Of a stretch of 64,000 bases of DNA, positions 49,237 to 58,122 are shown piece after piece; the stretch's first letter is position 1, and each line of letters opens with the position of its first letter. Location: positions 1 through 64,000 of the forward strand of contig CAYTAG010000001.1 in NCBI GenBank assembly GCA_964435625.1, given 5' to 3'. This DNA is from PXRE01 sp964435625. Lineage in GTDB: Archaea > Halobacteriota > Halobacteria > Halobacteriales > PXRE01. A program made the translations under genes and the position numbers. Below the pieces are notes generated by a model. That model did not search any database. It was not told the origin of the DNA and worked only from the letters and a program-made list of their open reading frames with translations.

Positions 49237-49559
49237 CAGGCGTCACCCCCGTCATCGGTGGGTGATCGGTCGGCCTCACGGACGGCAGGGGGCGGACCGG
49301 ACTCGACGCGGCCACGCCAGTAGCCGAGGCCCAGCCACAGGCACAAAGCCAGCAGCGCGGCGACGAAGTCGAAGGCGTCCCCCGTCGCGGTCGCGCGGAC
49401 GAAGACGTCCATCAGTAGCGCGATGACGGTAAACACAATCGCCGCCTGTAGCACCGGCGTCGACCGGCCGTCGTTGACTTCCCGATACAGGCTTTCGACC
49501 AGAATCAGGAGTAGGAAGACGCCAAACCCGATGTCATGGGCCTGGAGTTGGAGGATCAT
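49236..49559 (-). CDS. Three-helix membrane protein (operon gene 22)
   Basis: 107 residues with helices at about 9-25, 37-57 and 63-82, and an acidic tail. Shares one base with the next start (TGATG). Function unknown. Confidence 0.75.
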   Translation of the reverse strand: MILQLQAHDIGFGVFLLLILVESLYREVNDGRSTPVLQAAIVFTVIALLMDVFVRATATGDAFDFVAALLALCLWLGLGYWRGRVESGPPPAVREADRSPTDDGGDA

Positions 49560-50194
49560 GCCGCACCACCTGCCTCCTCGGCGGTCATGGCCGCGTCGAT
49601 GTCCTCGATCAGGGCGACCGGTGGGTGGTCCGGGGCGGTCGGCTCCTCGCCGCAGATGTGGAGCGGATGCGAGCAGGGCCCGCAGTAGGCGTTGACGCCG
49701 CCGTCGACGTGGTAGATGGGCAGGCCCATCACGACGACGGCCTTGCCCCAGCGCCGGCGCTCGCCGTCCTGGTCGGGGCGCTCACAGCAACAGCAGTCGA
49801 CGGTCGCGTCCTCGTCGACGTCGACGTCGACGTACCGGAGCACGCCCCAGGCGCGGAGGCCGCCGACGCGGGCCGACCGATACCGCCGCAGAAGCCAGCG
49901 GCCCCAATTGGCGCCGGCGTAGACGATGACGGCCATGAAGGACCCGGCGACCACGAATTCGAGGCCCGACATGAGAACGCCATACGCCTGGCTGGTGAAC
50001 TCTGCGAGATCCGCCAGCGAATGAGTAAAGACGGGCTCACTGGATCCCTGGCCTCGACCCAGGGCAGCCGACTGGAGGACCGAGTCCGTGACTACGGACG
50101 CAACATAGAAACAGACGAGGGCCAGCACTAACCCGGCGGTGAGACGCCACACCATCAGGAAAGCCGCCATCGGCTCTCTCTGGCGGCGCTTCAC
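49556..50194 (-). CDS. Membrane protein with zinc domain (operon gene 21)
   Basis: 212 residues. Helices at about 12-36 and 74-98; then CCCCER and CGPCSHPLHICGEE in a cytoplasmic zinc domain (about 132-182). Layout repeats that of gene 23. Confidence 0.75.
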   Translation of the reverse strand: MKRRQREPMAAFLMVWRLTAGLVLALVCFYVASVVTDSVLQSAALGRGQGSSEPVFTHSLADLAEFTSQAYGVLMSGLEFVVAGSFMAVIVYAGANWGRWLLRRYRSARVGGLRAWGVLRYVDVDVDEDATVDCCCCERPDQDGERRRWGKAVVVMGLPIYHVDGGVNAYCGPCSHPLHICGEEPTAPDHPPVALIEDIDAAMTAEEAGGAA

Positions 50195-50832
50195 GCCGGC
50201 TCACCTCCCTCGCCGTCGGTCACGGCGTCGAGGACCTGCCGGGCGCGCTCGGAGGGGTCGTCGCCGGTGATGAACCCTCGGTGCGTGCCCTGCTCGAACG
50301 GCGGCAGGTCCACCGGCGGCATTAGCGGGAGCGCGAGGTCGATCCAGCGCTGTTGGCCGTCGGCTTCGCGCAGGTACCAGTGGGTCGCGTCCACGTCGTC
50401 GACGCCCTCGACGTCGCTCCAGCTGAGGCAGTAGATCTCCGGGTCGCAGTCACGGAGGTGGTAGTAGGCTTCCGCTGCGGGGTAGCACAGCCCCAGCAGC
50501 GGGTCCTCGTCCTCGCCGGTGTCGTACCCGTCCATCTGGAGTTCGGGGTGCTCACGAAGGTACTCGCGGATCTGCAGGGCGTCCTGATCCGGGACGACCA
50601 GGACCCGCTCGGGGAGCACGTAGCCCTCGCCGAGGCAGACCGAGCACCGGCCGTCCTCGTGGATGCAGTGCCCCTTCGCGTGACAGATGTCGTCGATGCA
50701 GCTGAACCCGCGACCGCGACATGACGGGCACCGGCGCTGGCGGTCGCAGTGACACTGCGGCGTGGGCTGGTTGCAGGTCCGGCAAACGTTGATCAGGTCC
50801 CGGGATGGACCCGAGTCGAGGTCAATCGCCAT
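50191..50832 (-). CDS. Zinc-knuckle protein (operon gene 20)
   Basis: 213 residues from ATG 50832. N-terminal zinc cluster with DnaJ-like CxxCxGxG spacing: CRTCNQ, CHCDRQRRCPSCRGRGF, then CSVCLGEGY (about 17-75). C-terminal acidic alpha/beta domain (SWSDVEGVDDVDATHWYLREADG). May bind an unfolded partner or nucleic acid. Confidence 0.78.
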   Translation of the reverse strand: MAIDLDSGPSRDLINVCRTCNQPTPQCHCDRQRRCPSCRGRGFSCIDDICHAKGHCIHEDGRCSVCLGEGYVLPERVLVVPDQDALQIREYLREHPELQMDGYDTGEDEDPLLGLCYPAAEAYYHLRDCDPEIYCLSWSDVEGVDDVDATHWYLREADGQQRWIDLALPLMPPVDLPPFEQGTHRGFITGDDPSERARQVLDAVTDGEGGEPA

Positions 50833-51799
50833 CCGGCTCACCTCCCTCGTCAGCCTCCGGGGTGGTGTCAGGATCGCCGTCGGACGCAGCCGGGAGGGCC
50901 TCCGTCGGGTCGTGCCCAGCTTCAATCCGCTCCAAGAGCGCGTCCATGCCCGCTTCGAGTTCGTCGACCTCCTCGGCCATCCGCTCCGTGGACTGGTCGA
51001 TCCGGCGTCGGAGGCTGTCGATTTCCCCTCGTAGCGAACCGTAGCGGTCCTGCTGGAACAGCTTCGTGAGCCGCCACGCGAGTTCGAGCGTCTGGATCTG
51101 CTCCTCGTCGAACGAATAGGTGGAGAGGAAGTCGAACCCGGCCTCCTGGAGCGCGTCCCAGTTGTCCGCCTTCCGCCGGAGGCGGTCGAGGTTCCGGTCG
51201 ATCTCCCGCTCGGCCACGCCCTCGTCGATGGCCTCCTGGTACCCGCGCGACCGGGCTTCCTCGAGGTCGTCCTTCGTGTAGTTCGACTCGTCGCCCACGG
51301 TCTGTTTGAGGAACCGGACCCAGAACCGGCGGCCGGGCTCGCCCTGCTGGTGTTCGGTAAGCTCCGAGTCCTGGAGCTTGTACAGCTGTTCGGAGTTGGG
51401 CTTGAGTTCCAGGTAGCCCCAGCCGTCGGGGATCTCGGACTCCTCGACGACGCCCTTCGGGGCGACGACGTAGAACTCGTCCGCGAGTCGGACGAAGTAA
51501 TCGGCCTTCGTGCCGTCGCGCTTCTCCCGGAGCCAGTCCGACCGACTGGCCTTGAACTCGAACCCGACGACCTTGTAGTTGCGCGAGGGGAGGGTGTTCA
51601 CCGCGAGGCAGTCACAGACGCGCCCGTCGCTGCCAGGCGCGCCGTACTCGAACATGAGAACCCACTCGGGGGCGTCGAACCGCCGCCGGACAGAGAGCTT
51701 GATCTTGCTCGTCACCTCGGCGTCCGACAGTTCGTCGAGCGGCTTCTCGTGAAGCTCCCGCCATCGCTCGTCAACCGCGTCGTCGTCAGACCGCGACAT
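50822..51799 (-). CDS. PD-(D/E)xK nuclease-like protein, MmcB type, with coiled coil (operon gene 19)
   Basis: 325 residues. RVCDCLAVN (60-68) then VVGFEFKASRSDWL (77-90) match the D...ExK core of the PD-(D/E)xK fold and the ExKxSRxDW signature of MmcB-like DNA-repair proteins. TKADYFVRLADEFYVVAPKG follows as in that family. The C-terminal 120 residues are a long acidic coiled coil. Catalytic activity is inferred. Confidence 0.75.
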   Translation of the reverse strand: MSRSDDDAVDERWRELHEKPLDELSDAEVTSKIKLSVRRRFDAPEWVLMFEYGAPGSDGRVCDCLAVNTLPSRNYKVVGFEFKASRSDWLREKRDGTKADYFVRLADEFYVVAPKGVVEESEIPDGWGYLELKPNSEQLYKLQDSELTEHQQGEPGRRFWVRFLKQTVGDESNYTKDDLEEARSRGYQEAIDEGVAEREIDRNLDRLRRKADNWDALQEAGFDFLSTYSFDEEQIQTLELAWRLTKLFQQDRYGSLRGEIDSLRRRIDQSTERMAEEVDELEAGMDALLERIEAGHDPTEALPAASDGDPDTTPEADEGGEPDGD

Positions 51800-52181
51800 C
51801 CGTCAGCACCTCCTGAGGATCGGGATCCGTCTCGTCTGTCCGGTACCACTGGATCGACCCGCACTCGGGGCAGGGATGCTCGTGCGCCGGGTTGACCGGC
51901 CGCTCGAACACGAACAGCGCCTCACAGTCCCGGCATCGGCCCACGCCGTCGCCGGGCGCCCCGAGTTGGACCCAGATCGTCGTCCGGGGACACGCCGAGA
52001 GGTTCTTCGACTCCTCCCGGCGGCCGCAGCCGCGGCACTCGTAGGCCGTCGGTTGCTGGGTGCGGCTGTTCCGCCGGACGACGGCCAGATGGTGCCCGTT
52101 GACGACGTGGAGCCGCTGGTTGGCTTGCCGGATGGGGTGGTCACCTCCGGCAGTGGCGACGTCGCTCTCCGGCTCAGGCAT
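51786..52181 (-). CDS. Double zinc-ribbon protein (operon gene 18)
   Basis: 131 residues from ATG 52181. CRGCG...CP (about 49-64) and CRDCEALF...CPECGS (about 85-112). Overlaps both neighbours by 8 and 14 bases. Function unknown. Confidence 0.75.
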   Translation of the reverse strand: MPEPESDVATAGGDHPIRQANQRLHVVNGHHLAVVRRNSRTQQPTAYECRGCGRREESKNLSACPRTTIWVQLGAPGDGVGRCRDCEALFVFERPVNPAHEHPCPECGSIQWYRTDETDPDPQEVLTDVAV

Positions 52182-52722
52182 TGGAGATCGCACCTCCCGT
52201 GCCGGTCGACTGGTCCATAACGAGTCGATCCTGGATCTGCTCGATCTGTGTCATGATGAACTCGGCTGCTTGCTGTGGCGTCTCGATTGCAGGATGGCGG
52301 TCGATGATCGCTTCCGCCAGGTCGGTGACGTCGTCCCGCACCTCCTGCCGAAGGTCACGGACTGCGTCCGGCGCCCCCCGGAGGTAGTAGGCGTCGGCCC
52401 GTGACCGGGGCGTTCCCGTAAGGTCGAGGCCCGAAAGCCCGACCCACTCCTCGCAGGTGAAGCAGTACGTGTCCGGCACTTCGACGGTCACGTCGGCTTC
52501 CATCCCTGGCCCGACGTCCGGGTGGATCGTGATCTGCGAGGTCGTGTCCCGCACGAGGTGGTGGCGATGCTCCTGGAGCGCCCGGCGGCGCTCGTCGCCG
52601 GCGAGCGCCTTCGCACTGTACTCCTCGCGGACCCGGTCGGAGAGCGCCGCGTCGATGGCCTCCTGATCGGGCGGCTCCTGGCCGTGTCCTGCCGGAACGG
52701 TGTCCCTCCCCTCGTCAGACAT
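52174..52722 (-). CDS. Hypothetical protein (operon gene 17)
   Basis: 182 residues. Helical N-terminus, beta segment with VEVPDTYCFTCEEWVGL, and a helical C-terminus (AVRDLRQEVRDDVTDLAEAIIDRH). Only two cysteines near each other. Family unknown. Confidence 0.75.
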   Translation of the reverse strand: MSDEGRDTVPAGHGQEPPDQEAIDAALSDRVREEYSAKALAGDERRRALQEHRHHLVRDTTSQITIHPDVGPGMEADVTVEVPDTYCFTCEEWVGLSGLDLTGTPRSRADAYYLRGAPDAVRDLRQEVRDDVTDLAEAIIDRHPAIETPQQAAEFIMTQIEQIQDRLVMDQSTGTGGAISNA

Positions 52723-53242
52723 CGGCCGGCACCTCCCAGGAGAGCGACCTCGACCGAATCTCGTCGGGCGAGACGCGCTCCAGCACGTTCGACGAGGAGT
52801 CGAGGTTGAAGGCCAGGGCCTTGTCGTCGGACTCCCGTTCGGCGGGACCGACGACGATCCGGTACTGATCGCCGGACCAGTGCTCGGCGGTCACGCCGGG
52901 CGCCAGGTCCTCGGGTGCGACGCCGATGTCGACGGCCTCGATCCGCTCGACCGCCCCCTGTCGGACCCGGTCCATCTCGTTGCCGTGGTAGAGGCGCTCG
53001 GCCGCCCACAGCGTCCCCCAGCCGTCACGGGGTTCGTAGGTAGCCTCCAGGTCCCAGATGGTCCCGTCGACGTGGACCTCGACGGAGCAGTAGCCGCCGG
53101 GCGGCTCGCCGTCGACGGCGAAGCGGTGGACCGTCCCGCACTGGGGGTCCGCATCCGCGGGTTCGAAGACGACCGTCTCGTCACGGACCAGGTCCTCGAC
53201 GAGCGGGTGCGGATCGAGGTGGTCCGCGCAATGGTCAGGCAC
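52715..53242 (-). CDS. Hypothetical protein, GTG start (operon gene 16)
   Basis: 175 residues from a GTG in GTGCCTGA, overlapping the previous stop; a longer start would run into gene 15. Contains CGTVHRFAVDGEPPGGYCSVEVHVDG and YRIVVGPAERESDD. Mostly beta. Unknown function. Confidence 0.72.
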   Translation of the reverse strand: MPDHCADHLDPHPLVEDLVRDETVVFEPADADPQCGTVHRFAVDGEPPGGYCSVEVHVDGTIWDLEATYEPRDGWGTLWAAERLYHGNEMDRVRQGAVERIEAVDIGVAPEDLAPGVTAEHWSGDQYRIVVGPAERESDDKALAFNLDSSSNVLERVSPDEIRSRSLSWEVPADV

Positions 53243-53723
53243 CGCGACCGCCCCCCTCAAGAGAGTGTAAATCCTTCCAGGTCGGCCCACTCACCCGGTC
53301 AGTGCGGTCGGATCGACTCCCACCGGAGTCGGCGCCGGCGCCGCCGTCCCCGCCGCAGCGGTCCGCGTCACTCCGGGAGCCGTCACCGTCGACGTTAACG
53401 TCGGCCGCAAGGGCAAGGTCCCGGAGTTCAATCCAATCCAGGCGCTCAACTTCACGGTCGGACCCGATGACCTCGCGGATCGCCGCCAGTTTCTCCGGGA
53501 CCGTGCGCGAAGCGGCGTCCTCAATCCCGAGGCCGGCCGCGATGGCCTCCAGGTGGCCGGAGACGAACTCGATTGCCGCCAGCGAGTTCGAGTTCGACTG
53601 CTGGACTCGCTCCCGGAAGTCGGCGCCGAAGCCGAAGTGGTCAGCAATCGCAATCCGAAGGTCAACTGACCGCGCCGAGGCGTCGATGGTCGATGTCTCG
53701 TCGCGGGAGCGACTTGCCGTCAC
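53235..53723 (-). CDS. Hypothetical helical protein (operon gene 15)
   Basis: 162 residues; helical first 110 residues (VDLRIAIADHFGFGADFRERVQQ, LEAIAAGLGIEDAA), then a Gly/Ser/Asp-rich tail. No cysteine pairs. Lies directly after the TFB-like gene. Confidence 0.75.
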   Translation of the reverse strand: MTASRSRDETSTIDASARSVDLRIAIADHFGFGADFRERVQQSNSNSLAAIEFVSGHLEAIAAGLGIEDAASRTVPEKLAAIREVIGSDREVERLDWIELRDLALAADVNVDGDGSRSDADRCGGDGGAGADSGGSRSDRTDRVSGPTWKDLHSLEGGGRGA

Positions 53724-54130
53724 GTCCCACCACCTCGCAGCGAGGACGTCTTGCGACCGATCACGCTGGGGTCGTGCTCGGCCACGTCATCGTCGGCTGT
53801 ATCGTAGAGGAGTTCGAGCGGGAGGTCGACCAGGTCCGTCTCCTGGTCGATGACCCATGCGACCTCCGGGTAGCGCTTCCCGATGGTGGCCTCGTGACAG
53901 TCGGCCGCCGCCGCGACCTGGCCCTGGGTGCGCCGGTCGTTGCTGAGCGTGGCCGCGAGGTAGGTGCAGGCCGCCGCCATCGTCGTGGGCTTTTTCCCCG
54001 AGGCGACGGGGTGCATCGCAACCTCGTCGGCCATGTCCCGGGCGAGGGCCGCCGTCTCGTCGCGGAGGTCCAGGCCGGCCAGGACCTCGTCGATCACGTC
54101 CGCCGCGGTCCGGATCTCGGTCCGGCTCAC
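53720..54130 (-). CDS. Single-repeat TFB (TFIIB)-like cyclin-fold protein (operon gene 14)
   Basis: 136 residues. Residues about 8-90 follow the TFB cyclin repeat: AADVIDEVLAGLDLRDETAALARDMADE, then GKKPTTMAAACTYLAATL, then RTQGQVAAAADCHEATIGKRY. Archaeal TFB has an N-terminal zinc ribbon, B-finger and two such repeats; here only one repeat is present. It could compete with or redirect host TFB, or have been recruited as a DNA-binding protein. Confidence 0.75.
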   Translation of the reverse strand: MSRTEIRTAADVIDEVLAGLDLRDETAALARDMADEVAMHPVASGKKPTTMAAACTYLAATLSNDRRTQGQVAAAADCHEATIGKRYPEVAWVIDQETDLVDLPLELLYDTADDDVAEHDPSVIGRKTSSLRGGGT

Positions 54131-54486
54131 GGCGAGTCACCTCCCTCGGCCAGGGCCCGACGAGACGCCCGGCGGCGGACATCGAACGCCATCAGCAAGC
54201 GGATCCACGCGATATTGAGCAGGACCACCCCGACCACGCCCACGACGGCGCCGCCGACATACGCCCATCCCACGGTGACCTTGAACCAGGTGCCTGCCGC
54301 CTCGGCCGAGACGCCCTGGAACGACACCGCGATGCCCGCCACGAGGATCGTGACGCCGAGCAGGGCCAGCATCAGCGCGTCCGTCTGCGCCCAGCTGTAG
54401 CGCCGCCACTCCTCGGGGGAGAACGGCGCCGGCGCGGGCGCGGCCTCATCGTCGGAGGGCGCGGGCAGGCGCTCAGGCTCAGCCAT
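54127..54486 (-). CDS. Two-helix membrane protein (operon gene 13)
   Basis: 119 residues from ATG 54486, overlapping the previous stop by eight bases. Pro/Ala-rich N-terminus, helices at about 38-60 and 70-95, basic tail. Function unknown. Confidence 0.72.
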   Translation of the reverse strand: MAEPERLPAPSDDEAAPAPAPFSPEEWRRYSWAQTDALMLALLGVTILVAGIAVSFQGVSAEAAGTWFKVTVGWAYVGGAVVGVVGVVLLNIAWIRLLMAFDVRRRASRRALAEGGDSP

Positions 54487-54739
54487 CGATACCACGCACC
54501 TCCAATTTCCTCCGGGCTTTCTGCCGGATCTCGTCCGCTCGATCCTCGAGTCCGAGGCTACGCACCTCGTACTCGACACAGAAATCGAGTGGCGCATCTT
54601 CGAGGACGCCCACGACGACATTATAAACGGCGTCCTCCACCAGTTCATCCTCGCTGAAGTCGTCCGGCCAGATCCGCACGCCAGACAGATCGTAATGGCC
54701 GGCCCGTTCTGGAGGCCCCCCGACGTCCGAATCAGTCAT
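54479..54739 (-). CDS. Small acidic protein (operon gene 12)
   Basis: 86 residues from ATG 54739. Alpha/beta core with YDLSGVRIWPDDFSEDELVED and FCVEYEVRSLGLEDRADEIRQKARRKL. Overlaps both neighbours by eight bases. Confidence 0.72.
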   Translation of the reverse strand: MTDSDVGGPPERAGHYDLSGVRIWPDDFSEDELVEDAVYNVVVGVLEDAPLDFCVEYEVRSLGLEDRADEIRQKARRKLEVRGIDG

Positions 54740-55229
54740 CGCTACCCCGCTCCTGTTCACGTCCCGTCTCGGGGGCGCGGGCGCTCAGTCCGTCCCCGAC
54801 CGGGCCCAGGTCCTCGGGAGGCAACCAGACCGCTCTGTAAATCTCATCGTGGTTCTCGAACGCCGCGATTTCGACACCACCCTCGGCGTCGGTGAGCGCG
54901 ATGCCGTACCCGTCGTCGGTCTCGTTGACGACCTCAACGAACTCGCAGTCGCGCTTGAGGGTCCACTGAGATCGCTCTACGTCGGGATAGTCCGAGGAGC
55001 GCCACCGCCGAATCCGCGGTTGCAAGACGGCGACAACGACCACAGCCACGCCGAGGACAACCAATATGGCCAGGAACGGGGCCACCGGAGGTGGTGACAC
55101 GGGCCCGACAGGCACCGCCGGCATGGCCAGGTGATACAACCCCGCGATGACGATGATAACTATCGATAGCATGGTCACGGACGCCAGGACCGTCCCCGTA
55201 TCTAACGGCCGTCCTCGGAGCTTAGGCAT
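54732..55229 (-). CDS. Membrane-anchored protein (operon gene 11)
   Basis: 165 residues from ATG 55229, which overlaps the 610-residue gene's stop. Helices at about 15-36 and 47-68, then a soluble domain (WTLKRDCEFVEVVNETDDGYGIALTD) ending acidic. Function unknown. Confidence 0.75.
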   Translation of the reverse strand: MPKLRGRPLDTGTVLASVTMLSIVIIVIAGLYHLAMPAVPVGPVSPPPVAPFLAILVVLGVAVVVVAVLQPRIRRWRSSDYPDVERSQWTLKRDCEFVEVVNETDDGYGIALTDAEGGVEIAAFENHDEIYRAVWLPPEDLGPVGDGLSARAPETGREQERGSDD

Positions 55230-57054
55230 CCGGACCACCTCCCTCGGCGCCGGCACTCGTGGGCCGATCCGAGAACGGCGGGCCGCACAACTCGTCGTGC
55301 AGATCGTCGATCCGCATCGCGAGGTAGCGGGCCGTGATCGGCTTGACGCCGAGGTGGTCCGCGAGGGCAGCCACCGAGTTGACGTCCGCGCGGTCGCCGG
55401 CGTCAACGACGTCCGCGCGCTCGACATCCTCGGGGACCTCGACGCCGGCGACCGTGTGGGACGCCTCGTCGAGACGGCGTGGAGCGTTGGTGTCGCGGTT
55501 GTTGATGTCGACGTCGACGAACGCAGTGCCGCCGTCCGGTGCCGTGGCCGAGGCGTCGCCGTCCTCGTCGCCGCCCTCCGCAGCGCCGGCATCGGACTGC
55601 TCAGCCGGGTCCGCTTCCGACCCGCCATCGTCGGTCCCCAGCACCTCGTCGACGTTCACGCCCAGGCTACACTCGTCACAGAACTCGCCGCGGGACGGGA
55701 CTGCGGCGTCCTCTGAAACCGCCGTGACGTTCGTTTGTTCGTACGTGGTGAGTGGGTCGCACTCCGGGTCCTCGTGGAGCGTCTTCCCAGTGCCACCGGT
55801 GCCGCCTCCTGCCGCCTTGTAGAGCGGGCCGTCGACGACGTCTCCGACGAGCGTGACGTCCCTGGACTCGCTGGTCTCCTGATCCTGGGAGCCGTACTTC
55901 GTGGTGGCGTCTGGGTCAACGTCGTCGGGGATGTCCCGCTCGTCCACCGGCACCGTCTCCGCCCCGTCGGCCTCGTCGTCGTGGCTGTCGGCGCCGTCGA
56001 CGTCGACGGCGACACCGGCGCCGCCGTTAGCATCCTCGGTGCCGGCGTCGTCCTGGTCGGCCCGGACCTCGAACTTGTGGGTCCGTTGCCGAATCGTCGC
56101 GTGGGTGACCTCGAACCACTCCGCAGCGGCCCGGAACGTCTCCTCGCGCTCGACCGCCCACGTCACGTGGGTTTCGTCGTCCTCGTCGAGCGGCGGCTCT
56201 GCGGGCGGCTCTGCGTCCTCGTCGACGTCGTCCGGGGCCGGCGCCGGACCGTCGTCGGCATCAGCGAGGCGGTACAGGTTGCGTCGGCGGTCCTCAGGGT
56301 CGGAGCGGGCCTCGACTCGGTCCTCGCGCTGGAGGGCCGACAGCACGTTCCGGTAGTGCGAGGACGACGTCTCCAGGCGCTTCTTGATCTCGCTGCTCGG
56401 AAGCTCCCCTGCCTTGTCGAGGATCGCCAGGATCTCCTCCTCGACCGATGGGTCCTCGACAGCATCGTCCGCGGCTTCGTCCTCAGCCTCGTCATCGTCC
56501 CCGCCGTGTGCCTTCGTCCGATGGATCTTCATCGCGCGCTCGGAGCCGAACGTCTCCTCGCATCCGTCGACGGCACACGGCACCTGGCCCTCCTCCGCGT
56601 CCTGGTTGGACTCCGGTTCTGCGTCCTCCGTCTCGTCGTCCTGCTCGCCGTCCTCCGCGTCGTCGAGTCGGTCGCGGTGCTCGGCCAGGGACTTGCCCTC
56701 GATTTTGGGCGGGTCGGCTTCCTCATCGGCCAGGGGGTCCGGCTCGATCCGCACTGGTCCGTCGGATTTTGTCCCCGCCGCCGGCGACGGGATCGGCAAT
56801 TCGGAAGCGTCGGGTACCTGCGCGTTGCGGTCGGACAGAACGTCCCCGAATTGAGGCGTGACCTGCAGACCCTCGTCGCTGATGCCCTCCGCGGGCACAT
56901 CGATCAGCAACTCGGCGCGGTGCTGGCCGTCCTGGGCCGGCGAGGCATCGTCGACGAGGCCAGCATCGGCCACGAGACAGCCGGTGCCCTCCAGGAGGTC
57001 CACCACGTCGGCCAGCGCCCGCAGCGCTGCCGCGGTGGAGACGTCGTCGCTCAC
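55222..57054 (-). CDS. Large acidic modular protein with C2H2 finger and HTH (operon gene 10)
   Basis: 610 residues. A C2H2 zinc finger CAVDGCEETFGSERAMKIHRTKAH lies at about 159-182 (split C-x4-C, H-x4-H). A winged helix follows at about 204-265 (ILAILDKAGELPSSEIKKRLETSSS). Another HTH-like part sits at about 310-330 (FRAAAEWFEVTHATIRQRTHKFEV). A zinc site (CDPL...CDEC) and a terminal helical HTH (VNSVAALADHLGVKPITARYLAMRIDDL, about 555-582) complete it. Long acidic linkers join them. Probably a DNA-binding hub. Confidence 0.75.
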   Translation of the reverse strand: MSDDVSTAAALRALADVVDLLEGTGCLVADAGLVDDASPAQDGQHRAELLIDVPAEGISDEGLQVTPQFGDVLSDRNAQVPDASELPIPSPAAGTKSDGPVRIEPDPLADEEADPPKIEGKSLAEHRDRLDDAEDGEQDDETEDAEPESNQDAEEGQVPCAVDGCEETFGSERAMKIHRTKAHGGDDDEAEDEAADDAVEDPSVEEEILAILDKAGELPSSEIKKRLETSSSHYRNVLSALQREDRVEARSDPEDRRRNLYRLADADDGPAPAPDDVDEDAEPPAEPPLDEDDETHVTWAVEREETFRAAAEWFEVTHATIRQRTHKFEVRADQDDAGTEDANGGAGVAVDVDGADSHDDEADGAETVPVDERDIPDDVDPDATTKYGSQDQETSESRDVTLVGDVVDGPLYKAAGGGTGGTGKTLHEDPECDPLTTYEQTNVTAVSEDAAVPSRGEFCDECSLGVNVDEVLGTDDGGSEADPAEQSDAGAAEGGDEDGDASATAPDGGTAFVDVDINNRDTNAPRRLDEASHTVAGVEVPEDVERADVVDAGDRADVNSVAALADHLGVKPITARYLAMRIDDLHDELCGPPFSDRPTSAGAEGGGPDA

Positions 57055-57440
57055 GCTTGCTCACCTCCTTCGCGCCGGCCACCAACCGGCGACGGTCCAT
57101 TCTCGCGGCCCCCGTTGACGAGGTACTTGTAGTCCTGGTCCTCGCCGGCGAGGACGGGCGACCGCTGGTCGCGCTGGTCGTCCTGGTCCTGCTCCCCGGC
57201 GTCCTCCTGGTCGGCCACACGCGGCGGCCGTTGCCGGCCTTCCGCGAGGGCCCGCCGGTAGCGCTCGACCTCGGCCCGGAGACGGTCGACGTCCTCAACG
57301 AGGTCGTCGCTCGGGAGGTCCGCCGGGACGATCACGAGCATCCGCCCTCGACTCGTCTCGATGGACACGAGCAGGTGGTCGCCGTGGTTCTGGTGGACGG
57401 CGGCCGGATCGAGGGCGACCTCCGAGTCCTGGGACGACAT
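57051..57440 (-). CDS. Coiled-coil protein (operon gene 9)
   Basis: 129 residues from ATG 57440 (TGATG overlap with the previous stop). Beta start (HLLVSIETSRGRMLVIVPADL), a coiled coil (LVEDVDRLRAEVERYRRAL), then a Gln/Asp-rich tail. Function unknown. Confidence 0.72.
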   Translation of the reverse strand: MSSQDSEVALDPAAVHQNHGDHLLVSIETSRGRMLVIVPADLPSDDLVEDVDRLRAEVERYRRALAEGRQRPPRVADQEDAGEQDQDDQRDQRSPVLAGEDQDYKYLVNGGRENGPSPVGGRREGGEQA

Positions 57441-57817
57441 CAGAAGACCACCCCCACGACCGCGAGACCGGCAACCAGACACAGACTCACGATGACAGCA
57501 GTGGCCCCAGCAATCCGCATCAGGCGGCTGACGTCTGTCGGGTCAACCTCGTACTTGCGCGACGCCCACTGCGCCGCCAGAGATGCCCCTAGTTTACCTG
57601 ACCAGTGAAGGATCAAAAACACGGCCAACAGAACCAGAAGGAGGAACACGGCGCCAGCCGCCGATTCCCAGTTCGACGGGAGCGACCAATTAGCCCCATG
57701 GCTCTTGATGACCGCGGCAAAGACGGCGGTCGTCATCGCGAGGTTGAGCGAGAGGAGGCTGAGGACCGCCACCAGGCGGAAATCGAACTTCGGCCAGACC
57801 GACGAGTCGTCCGTCAA
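57440..57817 (-). CDS. Three-helix membrane protein (operon gene 8)
   Basis: 125 residues; helices at about 14-38, 52-72 and 100-122, the last ending in GVVF as does gene 7. The shared VVGVVF end of genes 7 and 8 suggests recent duplication of the C-terminal anchor. Confidence 0.75.
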   Translation of the reverse strand: MTDDSSVWPKFDFRLVAVLSLLSLNLAMTTAVFAAVIKSHGANWSLPSNWESAAGAVFLLLVLLAVFLILHWSGKLGASLAAQWASRKYEVDPTDVSRLMRIAGATAVIVSLCLVAGLAVVGVVF

Positions 57818-58122
57818 AACACCACCCCCACGACCGCGAGGACGAGCAGGATGAACACGACCACGCCGAGGACCGCGGCGACGCGTGGGCTCATCTCGAT
57901 GGTGTCGGAGCCGACGCGAAACGCCGTGGGTTCGACCGACCGCTCGACGGGCCGGAGATGCACGCCGTCGAGGCGGTCCGCATCGAGCGGATCACCGCAC
58001 GACACGTTGAGGGCAGCGCCTTGCTGAAGCGACTCCAGGTCGAAGTCGTCGACGTCGATTTCGAGTTCGTAGTAGGCTCCTTCGTCGTCGTCGCTGACGT
58101 CGACGACCGACAGGGACGTCAC
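57814..58122 (-). CDS. C-terminally anchored acidic protein (operon gene 7)
   Basis: 102 residues. Soluble beta-rich domain (AYYELEIDVDDFDLESLQQGAAL) then one helix (about 80-102) at the very C-terminus. Function unknown. Confidence 0.72.
   Translation of the reverse strand: MTSLSVVDVSDDDEGAYYELEIDVDDFDLESLQQGAALNVSCGDPLDADRLDGVHLRPVERSVEPTAFRVGSDTIEMSPRVAAVLGVVVFILLVLAVVGVVF

Noticed and set aside
55735..57132. Rightward 465-codon frame
   Set aside because: Shadow of the 610-residue acidic protein with a C2H2 finger; product is hydrophobic-basic with no domains.
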